A stretch of DNA of 5,584 bases from Leptolyngbyaceae cyanobacterium SM1_3_5 (GCA_012031475.1 JAAUTJ010000372.1:1-5584); one strand, 5' to 3'; shown: positions 1-5,584, counted from the first letter of the stretch. A program made the numbers and translations. Notes: generated by a model from the sequence alone, not told the origin.

Positions 1-349
1 TCTTCAACGGGCGCAGTTCAGCGCGGTTGATGCAGACGGCAGTGAGGTTGATAATCCAGCTTTGCAGCGTCATTTCGCTTTGTTTGGACGCCTGCCGCAA
101 ATCCAGCCCGCCCAATTCGTGATGAATGTGCCGCCAGGTGATCGCAAACAGATAGTCAGCCTGCACAGGCGATTTGGCCGAGTGGCGAATCAGCGTGTAG
201 ACGATCGAACCATAGCGACAAAAGATCGCCGTAAAATACTGTCCGGTTTCCGGATGCCGCTGAAACTGCGTCAAAAGCTCTTGATCGCTATAGTGCGCCA
301 GCGAGGAAATCAGCGGATGGCTGCACTCTGGGAAAGTGGGAATTTGCAC
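1..349 (-). CDS. Cyanobacterial sigma-70-like (ECF-type) regulator, N-terminal 116 residues, cut by window edge
   Basis: The reading frame is open from an in-frame TGA just upstream to the left edge of the window. The chosen start is GTG, giving MQIPTFPECSHPLISSLAHY; no ATG lies near it, there is no clear Shine-Dalgarno sequence, and the start is picked on resemblance to cyanobacterial proteins that begin MQIP-F. Residues of about 35-80 (FTAIFCRYGSIVYTLIRHSA, then SPVQADYLFAITWRHIHHEL) have the look of sigma-70 region 2: an aromatic helix with RY-x(3)-VY, then a helix in the place of the usual AED-L-Q-F-W segment. From memory this matches a family annotated in cyanobacteria as sigma-70 family factors. 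Region 4, the DNA-binding part, would lie outside the window, so the assignment rests on region 2 alone. If correct, it would bind core RNA polymerase and direct it to a small promoter set. The codons run without a break, unlike the repeat gene upstream. It could also be a non-sigma protein that keeps only the fold. Confidence 0.62.
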   Translation of the reverse strand, partial: MQIPTFPECSHPLISSLAHYSDQELLTQFQRHPETGQYFTAIFCRYGSIVYTLIRHSAKSPVQADYLFAITWRHIHHELGGLDLRQASKQSEMTLQSWIINLTAVCINRAELRPLK

Positions 350-470
350 AGGCGACGATCCACGCGAAAAGAATAGCTCTCAATATACAGACTGTTGCGC
401 GGAGTGGACAGATCTAATCGAAAGTTTTTTGGTGGGATGACTCAGAAATTGCCCTACGTTCAGCGAAATG
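350..470. other. Intergenic gap between permease end and sigma-like gene
   Basis: The 121 bases hold no credible coding sequence. The A-run on the minus strand (T6 on the plus strand near 425) has no GC-rich hairpin beside it, so no intrinsic terminator is supported for either strand. The candidate promoter is listed separately. Confidence 0.5.
382..410 (-). promoter_or_regulatory. Possible promoter for the sigma-like gene
   Basis: On the minus strand a TATATT hexamer (387-382) matches the -10 consensus at five of six positions and is preceded directly by TG. A weak -35-like TGTCCA (410-405) sits 17 bases upstream. Initiation would fall near 375, leaving a leader of about 25 bases before the GTG start. 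The spacing is ideal but the -35 is poor, and this is the only candidate I see in the 121-base gap between the two genes. It is a sequence match only. Confidence 0.3.
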
Positions 471-1345
471 TTAAACGTCTACAATTTCGCCATCTTCGGC
501 CACGATCGATTCCTCAGCAGTCGGATTCTGAGGCAACAGCCAACTGAGCAAAATCGCCGTCAAGCCGCCTGTTGAAGTGGCCGAGGCAAACATGTTTTTG
601 AACAGTGCGGGCTGATTGTTAAACAGTTCGGGGACGAACACGACGCCCAAACCCAAACCCAGTGAAACTGCGATGATAATTGTGGCACGGCGATCGAGAT
701 TTTCAGTCGCCAAAATTTTGATGCCAGCAACCGCGATCGAGCCAAACATCACGGTTGTTGCTCCGCCCAAAACAGGCTGCGGAATCGACTGAAATGCGCC
801 ACCGACGATCGGCAACAGTCCCAACAGTGCCAGAATTCCGGCGACATAAAATCCGACATAGCGACTGCCCACCCCTGTCATTTGAATGACTCCCGTGTTT
901 TGGCTAAACGTGGTAATTGGGAAGGTGTTGAGTAACGCAGCCAGCGAAGAATTGAGGCCATCAGCTAACACGCCCGCTTTGATTCTCCGAAAGTAAACTG
1001 CGCCTTTAATTGGTTCTTTCGATACTACCGAAGTCGCGGTCATGTCACCGACCGATTCGATCGCCGTCAGCGGAAAAAGAATCAAAAAGGGAATCAGGGC
1101 AGCAAAATCAAAGCTCATGCCGTAGCGAAACGGAACAGGCAAACTGATAATTGGAAGTCGGCCAAAGATGCTGAAGTCTACCAAGCCCATGAAGGCAGAA
1201 ACAATGTAGCCAGCCAGCAGACCGATCGCGATCGCGCCCATCCGAACGTACTGATTTTTTGCCAGCGTCAAGACAATCACAATTAGAAAAACACCGCCAC
1301 CGAGGGCGAGATTTTGAGCGTTCGCAAACGTATTATTCTGCAACG
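471..1345 (-). pseudogene. Xanthine/uracil permease (NCS2 family), C-terminal fragment fused to adhesin repeats
   Basis: This is the C-terminal two thirds of a nucleobase:cation symporter-2, an inner-membrane carrier that imports purines or uracil with protons. Numbering from the TTG at 1376, residues 198-218 fit the NCS2 signature perfectly (IPQPVLGGATTVMFGSIAVA followed by G). The binding-site acids and the QN pair are present: E107 in AIESVGDMTATS, D111, D139 in LADGLNS, and Q159-N160 in TTFSQNTGVIQMTGVGSRYV. Their spacing equals that of E272, D304, Q324 and N325 of E. coli XanQ, an offset of 165 residues, which favours a xanthine or purine substrate. About seven hydrophobic segments remain (roughly 24-40, 46-66, 90-108, 174-195, 203-222, 231-250, 268-282). 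Roughly the first 170 residues are missing, including TM1 and the following helices that the transporter needs. In their place the frame reads in from a Calx-beta-like module, so there is no native start, promoter or ribosome binding site. As shown it cannot work. It ends in TAA; no terminator hairpin was found downstream. Confidence 0.9.
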
Positions 1346-1361
1346 CTGCCGTGCCGCCTGC
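1338..1361 (-). other. Junction between adhesin repeat and permease
   Basis: Reading on the minus strand, LTTTEAGGTAA is the opening strand of a Calx-beta-like module; the same TTTEAGGTAA occurs near 1680 and TTEAGGTAA near 2670. In those copies it continues as FSVVL or FNVVL. Here it continues as LQNNTFANAQNLAL, the start of an NCS2 membrane segment. The switch lies within a few bases of 1345, inside a GC-rich stretch coding GGTAA. NCS2 proteins often have a Gly-Gly/Ala-rich stretch just before this helix, so the two parents may have shared a few bases there. The frame happens to be kept across the join. Confidence 0.8.
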
Positions 1362-3059
1362 CTCAGTCGTGGTCAAGTTGAGCGGGGCGATCGAAATGCC
1401 TGCTGTGTCGTTGTCGGTATTGTGACCGTGACATCAGCCGGATCGATCGTGCATAGGTCGGTCGGTGGCTGCTGAGACTGGTAGCGATCGAATAGCTCAC
1501 ATCGCCGTCATCCACCAAATCATCTTGGCCTGTCACGGTCACGGTTTGAGCCGTGTTCCAGTTGAGCGGAGTGAAGGTGAGCGTCGATGTGCTGAGGCTG
1601 CCTTCGGCTGCGTTGCCTGCAAGCGTCACCACAACGTCGGCAGTCGGCTGGCTGGTCAAAACCACCGAGAAGGCTGCCGTTCCGCCTGCTTCCGTTGTCG
1701 TCAAATCGATCGGCGTGACGGTGACTCCGGGGCTGTCGTTGTCGGTGATGTTGAGCGCGACCGATGCCACCGATCGCCCGCTGTAGTTGGCATCGCTGCT
1801 GCTGACGGTGTGGCTGATTGTGCTGGTGTGCGTTCCTTCCGCGATCGCATCGTCGATCGCCGTCACGGTCACGGCCTGCGCGATGTTCCAGTTGGCAGCG
1901 GTGAAGGTGAGCGTTGTTTTGTCGGTGTTGGTTTGCGAACCGTTGGCGTCGCAACAGTGACATCCGCGATCGGCTGGCTGCTGAGAACAACCTGGTAGGT
2001 TTGCGTTGCACCACCTTCGGCCAGACTGCCACTTGCAGGGGTGATGAGTACGCCTGCGGTGTCGTTGTCGGTGAGGTTGGCTGTGACGGAAGGAACCGCG
2101 AGGCCGCTGTATCGAGCGTCGGTGCTTTCGATCGAGTGGGCGATCGTGGCGCTGTGATTGCCCTCCACAACGCTGTCATCAACTGCGGTCACGGTCACGG
2201 TTTGCGCCTGATTCCAATTTGCAGCCGTGAAGATGAGCGTCGTTGCACTCGTGCTGGTTTGCCCGCCATTGTTGATTCTCACCGTCACATCTGCGGTTGG
2301 CTGGCTGGCAAGAACGATGCTGTAGCTGCCTGTTGTGCCGTCTTCTGTTGCGGTTGTGGTCAGCGGCGAAATGATCACGCCTGCCGTATCGTTGTCGGCA
2401 TTGGTAACGGCGACATCGGGCACTGCGATCGCGCTGTAGTTGGCATCGCTGCTCGTGGCCGTCGTTTGAATCGTGTAGGTGATGTCGCCATCATCAACGG
2501 CATCCTCGCGGCCTGTCACGGTCACGGTTTGCGCCGTATTCCAGTTGAGCGGGGTGAAGGTGAGCGTCGAGGTGCTGAGGGTTCCTTCTGCCGAGTTGCC
2601 CGTCAGCGTGACGGTGACATCCGCGATCGGCTGCGTGTTGAGAACGACGTTAAACGCTGCGGTTCCGCCTGCTTCGGTTGTGCCGACCACAAGGGGCGTG
2701 ACGGTAATGCCTGCCGTGTCGTTATCTACATTCGTCACCGTCACATCCCCAACGGTGATGTTGTTGTAGTTGACATCGCTGCTGCTGGCCGTCGTTTCGA
2801 TCGCATAGCTGACATTGCCATCCTGGTTCGCATCGTCTCGACCCGTAACGCGCACCGTTTGCGCCTGATTCCAGTTGTCGGACGTGAAGGTGAGCGTCGG
2901 CTGGTCGATCGTGCCTTCGCTGGAATTGCTGCTGGTGAGCGTGACGGTGACGGGAGCGATCGGGCGGCTGGTCAGGACAACATCAAAGGTGGCGGCTGTG
3001 CCTGTTTCGCTGGTGAGCAGGCTCGTTTGCGAAACCGTAACGCCTGCGGTGTCGTTGTC
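1346..3059 (-). repeat. Tandem Calx-beta-like modules of about 110 residues: five whole plus a stub
   Basis: Limits taken at the DND motif on the minus strand: D1 3059-2727 (333 bases), D2 2726-2397 (330), D3 2396-2070 (327), D4 2069-1744 (326), D5 1743-1416 (328), stub D6 1415 to about 1346. Two subtypes occur. D1, D2 and D5 carry an S-EGT or AEGS segment, VTG-DD, a DDGD-like loop and YAI, YTI or YSI. D3 and D4 carry a Gly/Asn/Thr-rich insert (NNGGQTSTS or ANGSQTNTD), TAANWN, VDD or IDD with EGNH or EGTH, and an IAHSIES or ISHTVSS strand. The D6 stub keeps the first-type TTTEAGGTAA. The order is therefore A-A-B-B-A-A. D2 and D5 are strikingly similar at the DNA level around 2520-2580 and 1537-1597. 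Confidence 0.83.
1363..1872 (-). CDS. Calx-beta-like repeats, end of D4 and most of D5, fourth open segment
   Basis: Genuine coding in this frame covers about 1950 down to 1450; the GTG at 1872 is inside the AQAVTVTAIDD strand. It completes D4 (EGTHTSTISHTVSSSDANYS) and carries D5 from DNDSPGVTVTP through VDDGDVSYSIATSLSS. After PTYA the translation turns into Arg/Ser/His-rich nonsense up to a TGA at 1363. Two added bases, near 1450 and 1420, restore A-x-IDPADVTVTNTDNDTAG, where x is the incomplete codon, and rejoin the frame that runs into the permease. From one DND to the next D5 measures 328 bases, exactly two fewer than D2 (330), which supports two lost bases. The last 30 or so residues should not be treated as protein. 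Confidence 0.75.
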   Translation of the reverse strand: MTVTAIDDAIAEGTHTSTISHTVSSSDANYSGRSVASVALNITDNDSPGVTVTPIDLTTTEAGGTAAFSVVLTSQPTADVVVTLAGNAAEGSLSTSTLTFTPLNWNTAQTVTVTGQDDLVDDGDVSYSIATSLSSHRPTYARSIRLMSRSQYRQRHSRHFDRPAQLDHD

Positions 3060-3077
3060 GGTTAGCGTTGCCGTGAC
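1869..3077 (-). CDS. Calx-beta-like repeats D1 to mid-D4, third open segment
   Basis: The stretch opens with VTATLTDNDTAGVTVSQTSL; the GTG at 2855 lies in the middle of the NWNQAQTV-R-VTGRDD strand and is not a real start. It holds modules D1, D2 and D3 whole and the first third of D4. Each module begins DNDTAGV, followed by TP, TEAGGTAAF, a VVL-SQP-ADVTV strand, a TLTFT strand, NWN-AQTVTVT, a -DD---DG acidic loop, and S--SDANY before the next DND. The acidic DND and DD-x(3)-DG loops suggest calcium-stabilised extracellular modules, by analogy with Calx-beta domains. The frame is lost near 1950: after DVTVA it reads TPTVRKPTPTKQRS, whereas one added base gives DANGSQTNTDKTTLTF, which aligns without gaps to the matching part of D3 (INNGGQTSTSATTLIF). 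Confidence 0.82.
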   Translation of the reverse strand, partial: VTATLTDNDTAGVTVSQTSLLTSETGTAATFDVVLTSRPIAPVTVTLTSSNSSEGTIDQPTLTFTSDNWNQAQTVRVTGRDDANQDGNVSYAIETTASSSDVNYNNITVGDVTVTNVDNDTAGITVTPLVVGTTEAGGTAAFNVVLNTQPIADVTVTLTGNSAEGTLSTSTLTFTPLNWNTAQTVTVTGREDAVDDGDITYTIQTTATSSDANYSAIAVPDVAVTNADNDTAGVIISPLTTTATEDGTTGSYSIVLASQPTADVTVRINNGGQTSTSATTLIFTAANWNQAQTVTVTAVDDSVVEGNHSATIAHSIESTDARYSGLAVPSVTANLTDNDTAGVLITPASGSLAEGGATQTYQVVLSSQPIADVTVATPTVRKPTPTKQRSPSPLPTGTSRRP

Positions 3078-3574
3078 CTGCTGCGCTCCGTTTCGACGGC
3101 ATTCTCGACGCTGAGAACATCAACAACCAGCGTTTCTGCGCCTTCGGCAAAAAAGTCTTCAACGCCGCTAATTTGAGCGGTTCCCGTCAATTGCCCTGCT
3201 CGAATCACAATGCTGGTCGGCAAAGTGTAGTCTGCGCTGCTGGCCGTTCCGCTCAGTGCCAAATTGACGGTGACATCTTGCGTCGAGACAGCGGCCAGAG
3301 TCGCCGTCAAAATTGCCGTGCCGCCTTCGGCCAAGCTGGTTCGATCGATGCTCAGATCGACCGTGAGAATTTGCAGATCGAGCGCGGTCGAAATTGGGCT
3401 GAGGTTGCCTGCTCGATCGATCGCCCGTGCGGTGATTTTGTGGCTGCCCTTGCGGAGGATTTTGTTTGCCCTGAGTGTCCATCTGCCATCACTGCCGACT
3501 GTCGCCGTGCCGATCGCCCCGTCTCGATCGCTAAACAGCGCAATTTTGGCTTCCGGCTTCGGCAGTGCCCGCAA
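3062..3574 (-). CDS. End of Ig-like module 7 plus a canonical Calx-beta domain, second open segment
   Basis: True coding in this frame starts after the indel near 3549; the first eight or nine residues from the nominal TTG start (MRALPKPEA) are out of frame. Residues of about 10-70 finish Ig-like module 7 (WTLRANKILRKGSHKITARA, then IDRAGNLS). Residues 71-164 are a Calx-beta domain: SLAEGGTAILTATL, VTVNLALSGTASSADYTL, an IVI-AGQLTGTAQISG strand and DFFAEGAETLVVDVLSVENA. Calx-beta domains are beta-sandwiches first known from sodium-calcium exchangers and are common in bacterial adhesins, where acidic loops bind calcium; the ED-FAEGAE loop fits that. The frame ends in SRSRQR and a stop, but one added base near 3078 would continue it as VTATLTDNDTAG, the first of the following repeats. 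The Calx-beta stretch is 305 bases, one short of 102 codons. Confidence 0.8.
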   Translation of the reverse strand: MRALPKPEAKIALFSDRDGAIGTATVGSDGRWTLRANKILRKGSHKITARAIDRAGNLSPISTALDLQILTVDLSIDRTSLAEGGTAILTATLAAVSTQDVTVNLALSGTASSADYTLPTSIVIRAGQLTGTAQISGVEDFFAEGAETLVVDVLSVENAVETERSRSRQR

Positions 3575-5584
3575 ATTCCGGCTGGTCGTCTCCGGTGATG
3601 TTGTCGGTGTTGGATGCGCCTGTGTCGGAAGCGATCGTTAGATCCGGGGGGGCAGGCTGAGCCGGAGCCACCTCGTCAATTTCAAACGTTGTTTCGCCAG
3701 AAGCCGCGCTGATGTTGCCCGCTTTATCGATCGCGATCGCCTTGACGGACTGCGAACCTTTGCGGCGGGGCACAGCCTTGATCCGCCAGAGACCTGCTGC
3801 ATCAGCAGTTCCCGTGCCGATTTCGTTGCCCAAATCGTCAATTAGCCTGATCGTGCTGTTCGCTTCGGCTGTGCCCTGAAATTCCGGTTCCAGAACGTTG
3901 GTGATGTTGTCGATCGCACTTGCGCCGCTGTCGTCCGCGTTCACCATGTCCGGCGCGGTGGGAACGGTGGGGGGAGTCGTGTCGATCGTCAGGCCGAACG
4001 GATCAGACGAAACACTGGGGTTGCCTGCTGTATCCGTCGATCGAGCGGTGAGGATGTAGCTGCCCGGAGCGATCGCGGTTCCCGTGTAGTCCAGCGACCA
4101 GTTGCCCGTGCTGTCTGCCGTCACCGTGCCGATTCTGGTCACGCCCTGGAACACATCGACGCTGCTGTTGGCTTCTGCCGTGCCGCTGATGATCAGTCGA
4201 TCGTCGCTGGTGATGCCGTCGGCAGGCGTGGCGGTGTCGTTCGTGATGCTGGCGATGACGGGCTTGCTGGGTGCGGCATTGTCGATGACGACGGTGAAGG
4301 GGGCAGAAGGTGCGCTCGTATTGGCAGCTTGGTCGATCGCGCTGGCCGTAAAGCTGTATGTGCCGTCTGCCAATGTTGTGCCCGTGTAGTCATACGACCA
4401 GACACCGCTGGCGTTCGTAGTCACCGTGCCGATTTTCGTTACCCCTTGGAAAATCTCGACGGTGCTGTTGGCTTCGGCTGTGCCGTTGATCGTCAGGGTT
4501 CTGTCGCTGGTGATGCCGTCGGTTGTGGATGCACCTGTGTCCGTACTGATGCTGGTGACGATCGGCGCGTTGGGGACAGCCGTATCAACAACGATCGTGG
4601 CATTGCTTGAGGTGGCCGTATTTCCAGCCGCATCTGTGGCTGTGGCCGTTGCAATGTAAGTCCGATCGGCCAGCGGGGTTGCGGTGTGATTCAGTGACCA
4701 GTTGCCCGTGCTGTTTGCTGCCACCGTGCCGATCGATGTGCCATCAAGGAACACTTCAACGCTGCTGTTGGCTTCGGCTGTGCCGTTGAGAATCAGCGTG
4801 TTATCGCGGGTGATCCGATCGTTTGGCACACCCGTATCATTGCTGATTGTGGTGATAGTCGGGCTGCTAATCGACGGGTCGATCGTGTAGCTCAAAGCAG
4901 GCGAGGTTGCGCTGATGTTTCCGGCGGAATCGATCGCTTTGGCGGCGATCGTGTAATTTCCCGCTGCGAGGGCAGTAGCAGGCGTGTAGCTCCAGTTGCC
5001 TGCGGTGACATCCACCACCTGCGTTGAAACGATCGCGCCGATCGCATTTCTGATTGTGACTTCGGCTTTCACCGCATCTGTTGCCACCGTGCCCGTAAAC
5101 TGCGGTGTGGTTCTGCGAGTGATGTTGTCGCTGTTGGAGCTTCCCGTATCATCTGCGGCGATCAGGTCGGGCGGGTCGATCGGGACGGTGGGCGCGATCG
5201 TGTCGATCGCAAAGCTCAGGGGATCAGACAAGACGCTTTCATTGCCAGCGCGATCGATACTCTTGACCGTGATCTGGTGATTGCCCTCGCTCAAATTGGC
5301 GCTGGGCGTGTAGCTCCAACTGGTGCCTGTAACCGTCGCGAAGCCTTGCGAGACGTTATCGATAAACACTTCGACTCGACCGTTCGTTTCGGTTGTGCCT
5401 GTAAAGGTCGGCGTGGCATCGCTGGTAATGTTGTCGCTGTTGGAGCTTCCGCTATCGGTGGCCGCTGTCAGATCCGGCAGCACAGGCTTGGCGGGAGGCG
5501 TGGTGTCGATGGTCAGGCTCAGCGCGGTAGAAGCGTCGCTCACGTTGCCGTAGATGTCGATCGCTTGGCAGTCATCGTATGGGT
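3365..5584 (-). repeat. Tandem Ig-like modules: one partial plus seven whole
   Basis: Module limits on the minus strand: partial 5584-5493; R1 5492-5181; R2 5180-4857; R3 4856-4563; R4 4562-4260; R5 4259-3960; R6 3959-3654; R7 3653-3365. Lengths are 104, 108, 98, 101, 100 and 102 residues for R1-R6; R7 is 289 bases, that is 96 residues plus one surplus base. Three subtypes lie in blocks. R1-R2 share SGSSNSDNIT or TGSSNSDNIT and WSYTP. R3-R5 share NGTAEANS or SGTAEANS, IGTV and WSL or WSYDY. R6-R7 share DNIT, PEF-GTAEA, a tryptophan strand W-I or W-L, and a basic patch RRKGSQ or LRKGSH. The blocks suggest local duplication of neighbouring modules. Confidence 0.85.
3531..5582 (-). CDS. Bacterial Ig-like repeat array, first open segment of the giant surface protein
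   Basis: A long open stretch of about 680 codons made almost wholly of bacterial Ig-like modules (Big_13/Big_6-like). Each module runs DTG-S--D-IT, then a P-F-GTAEANS-VEVF strand, G-IGT, a W-S strand, L--G-Y--TA-AID-AGN-S, and ends IDT--P--P. The first GTG (5543) is not a credible start, because the frame enters from beyond the window in the middle of a module. The predicted fold is a chain of beta-sandwiches forming a rod outside the cell, a spacer or adhesion role rather than a catalytic one. The frame ends at a TAG at 3531 inside module 7, where AEAGS is followed by the nonsense tail QNCAV. Removing one base at about 3549 restores AEAGSKIALFSDRDG. No catalytic residues, metal-binding clusters or membrane segments were seen. 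Confidence 0.82.
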   Translation of the reverse strand, partial: PYDDCQAIDIYGNVSDASTALSLTIDTTPPAKPVLPDLTAATDSGSSNSDNITSDATPTFTGTTETNGRVEVFIDNVSQGFATVTGTSWSYTPSANLSEGNHQITVKSIDRAGNESVLSDPLSFAIDTIAPTVPIDPPDLIAADDTGSSNSDNITRRTTPQFTGTVATDAVKAEVTIRNAIGAIVSTQVVDVTAGNWSYTPATALAAGNYTIAAKAIDSAGNISATSPALSYTIDPSISSPTITTISNDTGVPNDRITRDNTLILNGTAEANSSVEVFLDGTSIGTVAANSTGNWSLNHTATPLADRTYIATATATDAAGNTATSSNATIVVDTAVPNAPIVTSISTDTGASTTDGITSDRTLTINGTAEANSTVEIFQGVTKIGTVTTNASGVWSYDYTGTTLADGTYSFTASAIDQAANTSAPSAPFTVVIDNAAPSKPVIASITNDTATPADGITSDDRLIISGTAEANSSVDVFQGVTRIGTVTADSTGNWSLDYTGTAIAPGSYILTARSTDTAGNPSVSSDPFGLTIDTTPPTVPTAPDMVNADDSGASAIDNITNVLEPEFQGTAEANSTIRLIDDLGNEIGTGTADAAGLWRIKAVPRRKGSQSVKAIAIDKAGNISAASGETTFEIDEVAPAQPAPPDLTIASDTGASNTDNITGDDQPEFAGTAEAGSQNCAV

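Larger units (their letters stand above)
1346..5584 (-). pseudogene. Giant Ig-like/Calx-beta repeat protein (adhesin-like), internal part, broken by six frame shifts
   Basis: One continuous modular protein can be read on the minus strand only by correcting six single-base indels. In reading order they are: a missing base near 5564 (AAG-CG-ATC should read K-A-I-D), an extra base near 3549 (AGS then KIALFSDRDG), a missing base near 3078 (before VTATLTDND), one near 1950 (DVTVA then DANGSQTNTDKTTL), one near 1450 and one near 1420 (before TDNDTAG). With these fixed, every module keeps its expected length. The total exceeds 1,400 residues with no N-terminus, signal peptide or C-terminal sorting region inside the window. 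The composition, rich in Thr, Ser, Asp, Val and Gly with almost no Cys, is typical of exported stalk or adhesion proteins. In cyanobacteria such proteins are often secreted by type I systems, but nothing here proves the route. The breaks may be sequencing errors or real decay; the window alone cannot decide. The pieces are described separately below. Confidence 0.8.

Noticed and set aside
62..376. Plus-strand open frame of 104 codons starting MQRHFALF
   Set aside because: It lies opposite the sigma-like gene, is very rich in Arg and Gln as expected of an antisense shadow, and has no recognisable motif.
421..432. T6 run as an intrinsic terminator on the plus strand
   Set aside because: No GC-rich inverted repeat precedes it and no plus-strand gene needs it.
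471..1376. A novel adhesin-transporter fusion protein
   Set aside because: The missing N-terminal helices are essential to the NCS2 fold, and the crowded frame breaks next to the join make misassembly or gene destruction more likely than a new architecture.
1914..3065. Plus-strand open frame of 383 codons, Cys/Arg/His-rich, with its own periodic pattern
   Set aside because: Its periodicity simply mirrors the minus-strand Calx-beta-like repeats. Its composition is typical of the complement of Thr/Val/Asp-rich coding DNA, and it crosses real module borders without regard to them.
3531..3574. Programmed ribosomal frameshift between overlapping open segments
   Set aside because: There is no convincing slippery heptamer followed by a structure, five other breaks occur at unrelated sequences, and a single surplus base explains this one.
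1420..5564. Phase-variable switching through indels
   Set aside because: The indel sites are not in simple sequence tracts long enough to slip often, and six breaks in one gene could not be switched together.
1346..5584. Regularly spaced repeats suggesting a CRISPR array or DNA-level satellite
   Set aside because: The period is about 300-330 bases, the units translate as protein domains in one direction, and the variation between them follows codon structure.

Overview
The window looks cyanobacterial. CGATCG is very frequent, there are five perfect copies of the HIP1 octamer GCGATCGC (1228, 1841, 2425, 3733, 4069), and the partial gene at the left edge resembles a sigma-factor-like family that I know from cyanobacteria. 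Everything that codes is on the minus strand, so the biological reading order runs from 5584 down to 1. No rRNA, tRNA, CRISPR array or insertion sequence was seen. Layout in reading direction: 5584 to about 1346 is the inside of a very large repetitive surface or secreted protein with neither natural end in the window. It begins with an array of bacterial Ig-like modules of about 100 residues (one partial and seven whole, 5584-3365), passes through one canonical Calx-beta domain (3364-3060), and continues as a tandem array of Calx-beta-like modules of about 110 residues (five whole and one stub, 3059 to about 1346). At about 1345 the sixth module stops after its first 25 or so residues and reads straight, in frame, into the C-terminal two thirds of a xanthine/uracil permease (NCS2 family), which ends at 471. 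After a 121-base gap, a GTG-started gene runs off the left edge; it looks like a cyanobacterial sigma-70-like regulator. The repeat protein does not read through in one frame. Six single-base indels (near 5564, 3549, 3078, 1950, 1450 and 1420) are needed to keep the modules intact, and module lengths in bases independently confirm five of them. The permease fragment and the sigma-like gene need no correction. No biochemical pathway links the three parts. The most economical reading is that a long repeat gene with poor consensus accuracy was joined, by misassembly or by a real deletion, to an unrelated permease gene at a short stretch of similar sequence. I do not see convincing evidence for a new biological system. 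The items most worth following up are the adhesin-permease junction and the block-wise module architecture.
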